DNA from: JAVBRU01 sp031547595
GTDB taxonomy: Bacteria > Bacillota > Clostridia > Christensenellales > Aristaeellaceae
DNA length: 64,000 nucleotides
Reading direction: 5' to 3'
NCBI GenBank assembly: GCA_031547595.1
Contig: JAVBRU010000060.1
Span: forward strand, 1-64,000
Each line of letters opens with the position of its first letter. Position 1 is the stretch's first letter. A program made the position numbers and the translations under genes. Under the pieces are notes generated by a model. It was not told the origin of the DNA and ran no database searches. It saw only the letters and a list, made by a program, of their open reading frames with translations. Of the stretch, positions 1-7,825 are shown piece after piece.

Positions 1-346
1 TGTTGGTGGCGCGGGCAAACAGCTCGGCAATGTCCCGCTCCGTCACGCGCGGATCGGCACCCTGCAGCTCCACCTTCGCTTCCACCGTGCGCACCATGCT
101 AAACTCGCCCGGCACGCCCACATTCACCTCGCGGATGCGGATACGCGCCTGGCCTTCCGCCTCGGTGATGGCGGCCTTGATGGCTTCGTTTAATTTTTCG
201 GGTACGTTCCACTGCCCGGCCATATAGCCGTCATCTGTGGAGGTGCCCGCGCCAATAATATCGCAGCGCTGGCGACCGCTGGTTTCCGCAACCAGCGCAA
301 CGATCTTGGCCGTGCCAAAATCAATGGCGTTCACCGTGGTCTTCAT
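1..346 (-). CDS. ftsA: Cell division protein FtsA, N-terminal part (cut by window edge)
   Basis: About 115 N-terminal residues are visible, starting MKTTVNAIDFGTAKIVALVA at 346; the C-terminus lies before base 1. The AIDFGTAKI stretch is the phosphate-1 loop of the actin/FtsA fold. The following residues (IIGAGTS, then VNVGVPGEFSMVRT) match the start of the SHS2 insertion typical of FtsA. FtsA is a membrane-attached actin homologue that anchors FtsZ at mid-cell. It is the last gene seen of the dcw cluster, after ftsQ, which is the usual order. The 196-base gap to ftsQ is AT-rich and could carry a separate promoter. A MreB or SHS2-domain relative is less likely given the position. Confidence 0.82.
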   Translation of the reverse strand, partial: MKTTVNAIDFGTAKIVALVAETSGRQRCDIIGAGTSTDDGYMAGQWNVPEKLNEAIKAAITEAEGQARIRIREVNVGVPGEFSMVRTVEAKVELQGADPRVTERDIAELFARATN

Positions 347-542
347 CCGTTCTTCAACCCCCGTTCATCGGGCAACTATTCGGCGCGCGTGCACGCATAA
401 AGGCCGAATACGGCTCAAAAAAATTCGGTCACTTTATTGTAACTTGTTTGAGATTAATTGGCAAGGGCAAAACACGCAAAACATTGAATTTTCTTCACTT
501 TATTTCTCGTTTTTCTACATTTTTTTGCCCTTTTTGCTCTTT

Positions 543-1301
543 TCACAGATTTGGCGGGCTATACAGAGCAGCGCCGGGCGCTTGCCCCTCAATTGTGCCG
601 CCCTTCATGTTCTTGGAGCGCAGATCCTTTATCACCGCCCGGATGGTGCCAATTTTGGCGCGCATGTTGCTGGTATCGCCCAGGTGCACGGTGTACCCAT
701 CCACTGTGACCAAGTATAGGCTGTCCGGATTGGATATATTTAATTCGGATATCTCACCAAGATAGTTCTGCAGCGCCAATTCTTCTAATACAATTTGGTA
801 GCTGTTGATGTACGCATCGGTGGTGCCCACCAGCTTTTTGCCTACGCGTACCTCTTTAGTGAGTATGCCGTTGACGGTGACCAGGCCATTGTCCAGCTTC
901 ACGGTAGTTGAGCGCTCCAGCACCATCCCCTCCGCGTCCAGCACGTACATCACGCCCATCACAATCACGTTGGCGAGGGGCACGCGCTCGTACACATACA
1001 GGTTGATGGTGCCGGGGAACTCCGTTTCAAGCTTCTTGAACACCAGATAGCGGTTGCTGTTGACGCCCTCCTCAATCGCTTTGCGGTTGATCGAGAAAAA
1101 GCCCAGCCCATCCTTCAGTCCTGCGCTTTGCAGCACCTGATCCTTTGGTATGGCGCTGTTGCCAATCACATTGAACTCGCGGATTTGCAATACGCTGGCA
1201 TTGAGCACCACAAGCAACGCAAACAGCACCAGCAGCGTCATCAAAACGGCGCGGATGCCCGGCTTCTTGCGCGGGCGGATGGGGGCTTGCATGGGTTCCA
1301 T
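543..1301 (-). CDS. ftsQ: Cell division protein FtsQ/DivIB
   Basis: 252 residues. There is a short basic cytoplasmic tail (PIRPRKKPGIR), one membrane helix at about residues 17-37 (LMTLLVLFALLVVLNASVL), then a POTRA domain beginning with IREFNVIGNSAIPKDQVL. The rest is the beta domain of FtsQ/DivIB (YVYERVPLANVI, then YVLDAEGMVLER). The family bridges early and late divisome proteins and binds FtsL and DivIC/FtsB outside the membrane. Length is normal. It lies 19 bases after murA and is co-transcribed with it. The AGGAG upstream of the ATG is about 13 bases away, rather far, so a slightly different start is possible. Confidence 0.88.
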   Translation of the reverse strand: MEPMQAPIRPRKKPGIRAVLMTLLVLFALLVVLNASVLQIREFNVIGNSAIPKDQVLQSAGLKDGLGFFSINRKAIEEGVNSNRYLVFKKLETEFPGTINLYVYERVPLANVIVMGVMYVLDAEGMVLERSTTVKLDNGLVTVNGILTKEVRVGKKLVGTTDAYINSYQIVLEELALQNYLGEISELNISNPDSLYLVTVDGYTVHLGDTSNMRAKIGTIRAVIKDLRSKNMKGGTIEGQAPGAALYSPPNL

Positions 1302-1320
1302 CGCTTGTAGATCACTCCTT

Positions 1321-2577
1321 CTATAGCGTGACTCGTTCTATCTTTGCACCAAGGCGCGAGAGTACATCCTCAAAATGCGCATAACCGCGGTCGATCAGGC
1401 AAGCATTTTCAACCAGAGTTTCGCCCTGTGCGGCCAGGCCTGCCAGCACCAGCGCCGCACCGCCGCGAAGATCGCGCGCAGTGACGCGCATGCCATGCAG
1501 CTGTTCCACTCCCTGCACCACCGCCGTGCGCCCGCTGACGCGGATGTTCGCGCCCATGCGGTTAAGATCGCCCGCGTGGGTGAAGCGGTTTTCAAACACG
1601 TTTTCCAGCACCACCGAGGTACCCTGCGCGATGGATGCCATCGCCAGCATCTGCACCTGCATATCGGTGGGAAAGCCGGGGTGCGGCTGCGTCTGCAGAT
1701 GAGAAAAAGCCTGGAGCCTGCGCGGGGGATGCAGCGTCAGAGAATCTTTTTTTTCTTTGATGACGCAGCCCATTTCCCGCATTTTGGCAAGCACGGCCAC
1801 GAGGTCATTTGCCCGTGCGTTTTGGAGGGTGATATCCCCGCCCGTCATCGCCCCAGCGCATAAGATTGTGCCCGCCACAATGCGGTCGGGTATCGGGGTA
1901 TAGCTGCCGCCATGCAGCGCCTTCACGCCCTCTACCTCAATCACCTGGGTGCCGGCGCCGCGCACCTTGCCGCCCATGTGGTTGATGAAGCTTTGCAAAT
2001 CTTCAATCTCCGGCTCCCGCGCGGCATTGTGGATGGTGGTGATACCGGGCAGCGTCACCGCCGCCATCATCACATTTTCGGTGGCGCCCACGCTGGGATA
2101 ATCGAAGTACACATCACCCGCACACATGCCGCTGCCATCGCAGTACAGGATACCGCCCTCATCATCGATCCTTACCCCCAGCATCCGAAGGCCCTGCAAA
2201 TGCAGATCGATCGGCCGAAGGCCAATCTCGCACCCGCCGGGGTAGGTGACCGTGGCTTTACGAAGCTTGCTGAGGATGGGGCCCAGCAGGAATATGGAGG
2301 AGCGGATCTGCTTGGACAAGTCGTCCGGCATTTCCCAGTTGTGCAGGGCATCGCTATGTATGGTGATGTCGCCCTCCGCCCAGGTGGTGTGACAGCCCAG
2401 CTTTTCCAGAATGCCGCACATAGCGTGCACATCCCGGATATCGGGACAACCCCGCAGCGTCACATCGCCCTCAGGCAAAATCGCCGCTGCCAAAATAGGC
2501 AAAACGGCGTTTTTTGCCGCGTCAACGCGCACATTCCCTGTTACTACTTCGCCACCGCGCACGCGAAATCCTTCCAC
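1321..2577 (-). CDS. murA: UDP-N-acetylglucosamine 1-carboxyvinyltransferase MurA
   Basis: 418 residues, the normal family length. MurA transfers enolpyruvate from PEP to UDP-GlcNAc, the first committed step of peptidoglycan synthesis in the cytoplasm. The N-terminus has the conserved DAAKNAVLPILAAAILPEG. The active-site loop YPGGCEIGLRPIDLH keeps the catalytic Cys that fosfomycin alkylates. FPTDMQVQ and the LVENACLIDRGY segment near the end are also family hallmarks. The start is GTG at 2577 with AGGAAGGTG upstream. Its place between ftsW and ftsQ is often filled by murG, murC or murB in other Bacillota; Clostridia frequently carry a second murA elsewhere. Confidence 0.95.
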   Translation of the reverse strand: MEGFRVRGGEVVTGNVRVDAAKNAVLPILAAAILPEGDVTLRGCPDIRDVHAMCGILEKLGCHTTWAEGDITIHSDALHNWEMPDDLSKQIRSSIFLLGPILSKLRKATVTYPGGCEIGLRPIDLHLQGLRMLGVRIDDEGGILYCDGSGMCAGDVYFDYPSVGATENVMMAAVTLPGITTIHNAAREPEIEDLQSFINHMGGKVRGAGTQVIEVEGVKALHGGSYTPIPDRIVAGTILCAGAMTGGDITLQNARANDLVAVLAKMREMGCVIKEKKDSLTLHPPRRLQAFSHLQTQPHPGFPTDMQVQMLAMASIAQGTSVVLENVFENRFTHAGDLNRMGANIRVSGRTAVVQGVEQLHGMRVTARDLRGGAALVLAGLAAQGETLVENACLIDRGYAHFEDVLSRLGAKIERVTL

Positions 2578-2641
2578 CTATGTTCACCTTCCTTTTCATC
2601 CTGCTCTCATGCTATGTCAGGATGAAAAGTTGGTGCATGCA

Positions 2642-3781
2642 TTATTGAAGATTGCCTGTACAGGAGCGGCTGATGTTGAGTACGATGCCCACCGCTGCCA
2701 TGGTGATGCTCAGCGATGTGCCACCCGCGCTGAAAAACGGCAGGGGCAAGCCCGTTGTGGGCAGCACGCCCACCACCACGCCCATGTTGATAAAGGCCTG
2801 CACGGAGATCATGCCGATGATGCCCGCAGCCAGCAGGCAGCCAAACTTGTCTTCGCACGTCATGGCAATGCGCATGCCGGCCAGCATGAAGGCCACAAAC
2901 ATGCAGATCACCGCCACACAGCCCAGGAGCCCAAAGTCCTCGCCCACGATGGCAAAGATGAAGTCGCTCTCGGGGTATGGCAGATAGGCGAACTTCTGCC
3001 GCCCCTGCCCAAGCCCCATCCCAAACAGCCCGCCGGAGCCAAAGGCGATCAGCGACTGCGACAACTGATAGCCCTCATCGCTCATCTTGGCAAAGGGATC
3101 GGTAAAGCTGAGCAAACGGTCGCGCCGGTAAGGCTCGCTCCACGCGTAGTAAAAGCCAACGACCAGCCCGGCCGCGCCCAGCACGCCCATGTGCCGCCAT
3201 TTTGCGCCCGCCAGCATGACCATCAGCACGCTTACGATGATGATGGTGCCCGCGGTGGAAAGGTTCGGCTGCTCCAGAATGAGCAAAAACACAATACCCG
3301 GCACGATCAGCACCGGCACAATGCCGGTGAAGAACTTCTGGATCCGGTCGCCCCGGCTGCTGAGCGCCAGCGCCATAAACAGCACCACCGCATACTTGGC
3401 AAGCTCGCTGGGCTGAAAACTCTGCCCCGCCACCACCAGCCAGCGCCGGGAGCCGTTGATATACCTGCCAATGCCGGGGATAATGACCAGGATCAGCAGG
3501 ACCGCGCTTAGGCCAATGCCCGTCATCACTACATTCTTGCGCCCCCAGAACTGATAGGGAATGCGCATGGTGACAAACATGCCAAGCGCGCCAATAGCGA
3601 TACCAAATAGCTGCTTTTTGACCTCAGCCAGTGCGTCGCCCTTGCCCAGGGCATTATAATACGTGGCGCTAAACAGTGTAATCATCCCCATGATGAGCAA
3701 TGCGATCATCAGCCCCAGCAGACGTTTGTCCACCGGATGCAGCTTGGCTTTGGGGCGAAGGACGGATTGAATCACGCGCAT
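2642..3781 (-). CDS. ftsW: SEDS peptidoglycan glycosyltransferase FtsW/SpoVE
   Basis: 379 residues with about ten membrane helices. SEDS proteins polymerise lipid II into glycan strands together with a class B penicillin-binding protein, here the product of the gene at 7826-9952. Family marks are NGSRRWLVVAGQSFQPSELAK (the SxQPSE motif) and PTTGLPLPFFSAGGTS near the C-terminus. The gene lies 64 bases after murD in the dcw cluster, so the division form FtsW is most likely, although the sporulation paralogue SpoVE has the same motifs and gene position. Whether this organism sporulates cannot be judged here. Confidence 0.92.
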   Translation of the reverse strand: MRVIQSVLRPKAKLHPVDKRLLGLMIALLIMGMITLFSATYYNALGKGDALAEVKKQLFGIAIGALGMFVTMRIPYQFWGRKNVVMTGIGLSAVLLILVIIPGIGRYINGSRRWLVVAGQSFQPSELAKYAVVLFMALALSSRGDRIQKFFTGIVPVLIVPGIVFLLILEQPNLSTAGTIIIVSVLMVMLAGAKWRHMGVLGAAGLVVGFYYAWSEPYRRDRLLSFTDPFAKMSDEGYQLSQSLIAFGSGGLFGMGLGQGRQKFAYLPYPESDFIFAIVGEDFGLLGCVAVICMFVAFMLAGMRIAMTCEDKFGCLLAAGIIGMISVQAFINMGVVVGVLPTTGLPLPFFSAGGTSLSITMAAVGIVLNISRSCTGNLQ

Positions 3782-3845
3782 CCCAACCTTTCATTGTTGC
3801 AATGAAAGCGCCCTTGGGGGAGGCAGGGAGCGTCATTATTGATAC

Positions 3846-5273
3846 TTAATTGTCGAGGTTCTGGACGATCTGTTTAAATACGCGGCCGCGCTGCTCGTAA
3901 TCCTCAAACATATCAAAGGACGCGCAGGCGGGGGAAAATAGCACATTGCCCACCCCGGCCGAGAGCTCACGCGCCTTCAGCACGGCTTCTTCCAAGGTAT
4001 CGGCAGGCGTGATGGCGGTAAAGCCCGCTTCTTTCAGCGCCTGCTCTAGCTGCGGCGCGGTCTGGCCAATCAGCACCGCATGGCGGATCAGTGGCAGCTG
4101 CGCCATGTGCTCTGCCAGCGGCGCGAAGGACACATGCTTGTCATAGCCGCCCAGGATGATGGCCGTGGGCAGCGTCATGGCCTCTACGGCCTTGATGGTA
4201 GAATCCACATTGGTGCCCTTGCTGTCGTTGATATAGCGCACGCCGGATTTTTCCGCCACAAACTCAATGCGGTGCTCTACGCCCTGAAAGGTGCGCAGCG
4301 CGTGGCGGATCACGGGCGCGGGCACACCCCGCACAAAGGCTATGATGGTAGCCGCCAATGCGTTCTCCAGGTTGTGGGGGCCGGGGATGCGGATTTCGTC
4401 CGTGCGGCACACGGCGCGTTCCTCGCCCGCAAAGCGCACGATAATGCTGCCATCGCGCACAAACGCGCCCTGGGGCACCTCCGCCTGACGGGAAAAGAAA
4501 GCGACTTTTCCCTTCAGCCCCGCCGCCATATCACGGCAAGCGGCGTCATCATAGTTTAGCACCGCCACATCGCCCTCGCCCTGGTTCACAAAGATATGCC
4601 GCTTCAGCCCCGAATAGACAGCCATGGTGCCGTGGCGGTTGAGGTGATCCTCCGTCACGTTCAGCACCGCTGCCACCGCGGGCGTAAAGCGCTCGATGGT
4701 CTCCAGCTGGAAGCTGGAAACCTCGGCAATCACGATGTCTTCCGAGCGGGCGCTCAGCGCCGCTGCCGACAAAGGATAGCCAATATTGCCCGCCACGTGA
4801 ACGATCTTGCCCGCCTCGCGGAAGATTTCGCCCAGCAGCGATACCGTGGTGGTTTTGCCATTGGTGCCAGTCACTGCAAGCAGCGTGCCGCGCAGGAAGC
4901 GCGAAGCCATCTCCAGCTCGCCCAGCACGGGAAGCTTCTGTTCTTTCGCCGCAGCTACCACCGGCGCGTCAATGGGCACGCCGGGGCTGATGACCAGCAC
5001 ATCGACGTTTGCAAGCAGCGGCACGGCGTCCTGCCCCAGCTGCCAGTTGACGGGCAGCTCTTTCAGTTCATCCAGCGCGCCCTTGAACGCGCTCTCTTCC
5101 TTCATATCATTGATGGTCACGCGCGCGCCCGCACGGCACAATAATTTGGCCGCGGCCACGCCGCTGCGCGCCATGCCCACAATCAGCACGCGCCGACCCG
5201 CCCACTCACTTTGCGAAGCGCCCTCCGCGCCCGTGTGATACTTTCTGCTTTTGTACTCAGGAAAATCCCGCAT
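3846..5273 (-). CDS. murD: UDP-N-acetylmuramoylalanine--D-glutamate ligase MurD
   Basis: 475 residues, slightly longer than usual because of a basic N-terminal tail of about 25 residues (MRDFPEYKSRKYH). MurD adds D-Glu to UDP-MurNAc-L-Ala using ATP. Domains in order: a Rossmann-like N-terminal domain (VLIVGMARSGVAAAKLL), the central ATPase with GTNGKTTTVSLLGEI, and the C-terminal domain beginning near HRIEFVAEKSGVRYINDSKGTN. All are typical of MurD rather than MurC, E or F. A GGAGG sits 7 bases before the ATG. It is flanked by mraY and ftsW as in most Bacillota. Confidence 0.95.
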   Translation of the reverse strand: MRDFPEYKSRKYHTGAEGASQSEWAGRRVLIVGMARSGVAAAKLLCRAGARVTINDMKEESAFKGALDELKELPVNWQLGQDAVPLLANVDVLVISPGVPIDAPVVAAAKEQKLPVLGELEMASRFLRGTLLAVTGTNGKTTTVSLLGEIFREAGKIVHVAGNIGYPLSAAALSARSEDIVIAEVSSFQLETIERFTPAVAAVLNVTEDHLNRHGTMAVYSGLKRHIFVNQGEGDVAVLNYDDAACRDMAAGLKGKVAFFSRQAEVPQGAFVRDGSIIVRFAGEERAVCRTDEIRIPGPHNLENALAATIIAFVRGVPAPVIRHALRTFQGVEHRIEFVAEKSGVRYINDSKGTNVDSTIKAVEAMTLPTAIILGGYDKHVSFAPLAEHMAQLPLIRHAVLIGQTAPQLEQALKEAGFTAITPADTLEEAVLKARELSAGVGNVLFSPACASFDMFEDYEQRGRVFKQIVQNLDN

Positions 5274-5307
5274 GCTAATCCCTCCCTACGTTTCTATATT
5301 GATGAGA

Positions 5308-6327
5308 TTAAAACCAGATGCTCGCTGCTAAGATCGCCAGCAGCGACAGCACGAACGTCACCGCCGCATACATCACCACGATCTGATTCTCCGTCATGCC
5401 ACTCAGTTCAAAATGATGATGAATGGGCGACATTTTGAAGATACGCTTGCCGTGGCTCAGCTTGAAATACACCCGCTGCAGGATGACCGACACAGACGAC
5501 ATGATGCAGGTAAAGCAAATGGGGATCAGCCACAGCTCCATTTTGAGCAGCATTGCGCCGCCCACCATCGCGCCGCCGATAAACATGCTGCCCGTGTCGC
5601 CCATGAAAATCTTGGCCGGGTGGCGGTTGAAGCGCAGGAACCCAATGCATGCGCCCACCAGCGCAAAGCTGAGCGTGGCCACGGTGCGAGCACCCTTGAG
5701 TGCCAGGACGCCATTGCCAAGGAACAGCGCCAGCACGGCAAAGGCCGCCATGCCCACGATCGTCACAGAAGACAGCAGCCCGTCCACCCCGTCTTGCAGG
5801 TTGGCACTGTTGGTCATAAACATCACCAGCAGCGTCATCAGCGGGATATAGAAAACGCCCAGATCCCACTGAACCTGGGTGAAGGGAAGCGCGATTTGGC
5901 TGCCCACGGTGAAATAGCAGTAGGTAGAAAACACCGCGCCCACCGCGATTTGCCCGATGATCTTCTGGATGGGCGACAGGCCGTCGTGGCGCTTTTTGAC
6001 ATCCTTGATAAAGTCATCCGCAAAGCCGATGGCCATGCTGCCAAGGCAGATGAACAATAGCGCGTACAGCCCGCTATCCCAGCCAAGGATTTCTTTGTCG
6101 TCCACAAAATACGCAATCACCGCCGCCACAGCTGTCACTGCCAGGGTGATGCCGCCAATGAGCAGGCCGCCCATGTTGGGGGTGCCCTGCTTCACCTTAT
6201 GCGCCTGTGGGCCCAGGTTATAGATGGTCTGGCCAAACTTCATCTTTTTGAGGAACGGCAGCAGCATGGGCATGAAAATCAGCATCAGCACCAGTGCCGA
6301 CAACACGATCAACGCGTAGTTTATCAT
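5308..6327 (-). CDS. mraY: Phospho-N-acetylmuramoyl-pentapeptide transferase MraY
   Basis: 339 residues, ten predicted membrane helices. MraY attaches phospho-MurNAc-pentapeptide to undecaprenyl phosphate, making lipid I on the inner face of the membrane. Signature segments are GTPNMGGLLIGG, FADDFIKDVKKR (the Asp pair needed for Mg2+ and catalysis), NSANLQDGVDGL, FMGDTGSMFIGG and MSPIHHHFELSGM. ATG at 6327 is preferred over the GTG one codon earlier because GGGGAG is six bases upstream of it. The gene ends 34 bases before murD. Confidence 0.95.
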   Translation of the reverse strand: MINYALIVLSALVLMLIFMPMLLPFLKKMKFGQTIYNLGPQAHKVKQGTPNMGGLLIGGITLAVTAVAAVIAYFVDDKEILGWDSGLYALLFICLGSMAIGFADDFIKDVKKRHDGLSPIQKIIGQIAVGAVFSTYCYFTVGSQIALPFTQVQWDLGVFYIPLMTLLVMFMTNSANLQDGVDGLLSSVTIVGMAAFAVLALFLGNGVLALKGARTVATLSFALVGACIGFLRFNRHPAKIFMGDTGSMFIGGAMVGGAMLLKMELWLIPICFTCIMSSVSVILQRVYFKLSHGKRIFKMSPIHHHFELSGMTENQIVVMYAAVTFVLSLLAILAASIWF

Positions 6328-6348
6328 CACAAGCTCCCCTTTTGTAAA

Positions 6349-7812
6349 TTACTCTTGGTGCGCGTCCAGCTCTGCCAGCAGCTCCCGCACGACCACCTTT
6401 TCGTCAAAGGGCTTCTTGACGCCCATGATTTCCTGGTAGGTTTCGTGGCCCTTGCCCGCCAGCACAATCACATCACCCTCCTGGCCGTGCGCCAGGGCGT
6501 AACGGATGGCATCGCGCCGGTTTTCCATCACGATATAGGGCGTGCCGGTAGGCTTGATGCCCTCCTCCACCGAGGCCAGGATGTCATAGGGATCCTCCGT
6601 GCGCGGATTATCGCTGGTCAGGATGCAGAAATCCGCCAGCTGGCCGCCGATTTCGCCCATGATGGGGCGCTTGCCATGGTCGCGGTCGCCGCCGCAGCCA
6701 AACAGCGCAATGACACGCCCGCGCGTGAAATCCCGCACAGCCTTCAGGATATTGGCCAGCGCGTCCGGCGAGTGCGAGTAGTCCAGAATCACCTTATAAG
6801 GCGTATGCGTTTGCAGCATTTCGGCACGGCCGGGAACGGCGCGCACGCTGTGCAGCGCATCCGCAATGCACTGGCTGGAGATGCCCAGGATCAGCGCCAC
6901 CGCAGCCGCGGCCAGGGCGTTGTATACGTTAAACATGCCCGTCATTTGCAGCTGCACCGGCACTTCGTTCATTCCCAGCAGCTTCATCGTGAATGCCACG
7001 CCGTTTTCACTGATCTCGATATTGCGCGCCAGCAGGTCGGCCTCCAGGCAGATGCCATAGGTGCTGTGCGGCACGGCAATGTCCTTGAGGATACCGCGGG
7101 AAGTCTCGTCATCGGCATTGATGGCGGCATTGTCCAGCCATTTGGGGGTGAAAAAGCTCTTTTTACAGGCAAAGTAGGTATCCATCGTGCCAAAATAATC
7201 GAGGTGATCCTGCGACAGGTTGGTATAACAGCCCGCGTAGAAGCGCACGCCCTCCAGCCGGTACATCGCCAGCGCATGGGCGGAAACCTCCATGCACACC
7301 ATCTGCACACCGCTGTCCGCCATCAGGCGCAGGGTACCTTGCAGCTCAATGGGGTCGGGTGTGGTGAGGCTGCTGCTAATATAGTCCTTGCCAATCATGT
7401 TGCCGGTGGTGCCAATCAGGCCGCATTTGAAGCCTGCGTGCTCCAATATGGCCTTGATCAGATAGCTGGTGGTGGTCTTGCCCTTGGTGCCCGTGATGCC
7501 AATCATCTTCATTTCGCGGGCAGGGTTGCCATAGAACTCCGCCGCCATCAGCGCCATCGCCGCGCGGTCGTTGTTCACCAGCACCTGGGGCACATCAAGC
7601 GGCAAGAACCGCGTAACCACCAGCGCACACGCGCCGTTGCCGATGGCCTGCTGTGCAAAATCGTGCGCATCAAAGTGTGCGCCGACAATGCAAAACAGCA
7701 ATCCGCCGGGCTGCTTATCCCGGGTGTCCATCGACAACCCTCGGATATCACAGTCCCCGCGCACCTCCACCACGTACTCTTTTGCCGCCTGTGCAAGCAA
7801 GGATAATTTCAT
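6349..7812 (-). CDS. murE: UDP-MurNAc-L-Ala-D-Glu--meso-diaminopimelate ligase MurE
   Basis: 487 residues. MurE adds the third stem-peptide residue. The central domain has GTKGKTTTSYLIKAIL for ATP binding, and the C-terminal domain has TSDNPRTEDP. The DNPR motif marks enzymes that use meso-diaminopimelate rather than lysine, so the wall is inferred to be of the meso-DAP type. The start at 7812 (MKLSLLAQAA) follows AGGAG by ten bases. A longer open frame to 7845 would overlap the end of the upstream PBP gene and lacks support. murF, often the next gene, is absent: mraY follows after only 21 bases. Confidence 0.93.
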   Translation of the reverse strand: MKLSLLAQAAKEYVVEVRGDCDIRGLSMDTRDKQPGGLLFCIVGAHFDAHDFAQQAIGNGACALVVTRFLPLDVPQVLVNNDRAAMALMAAEFYGNPAREMKMIGITGTKGKTTTSYLIKAILEHAGFKCGLIGTTGNMIGKDYISSSLTTPDPIELQGTLRLMADSGVQMVCMEVSAHALAMYRLEGVRFYAGCYTNLSQDHLDYFGTMDTYFACKKSFFTPKWLDNAAINADDETSRGILKDIAVPHSTYGICLEADLLARNIEISENGVAFTMKLLGMNEVPVQLQMTGMFNVYNALAAAAVALILGISSQCIADALHSVRAVPGRAEMLQTHTPYKVILDYSHSPDALANILKAVRDFTRGRVIALFGCGGDRDHGKRPIMGEIGGQLADFCILTSDNPRTEDPYDILASVEEGIKPTGTPYIVMENRRDAIRYALAHGQEGDVIVLAGKGHETYQEIMGVKKPFDEKVVVRELLAELDAHQE

Positions 7813-7825
7813 ACTGTCTTCTCTC

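Noticed and set aside
6199..7806. 535-codon open frame on the plus strand
   Set aside because: Antisense to murE; composition typical of a shadow frame.
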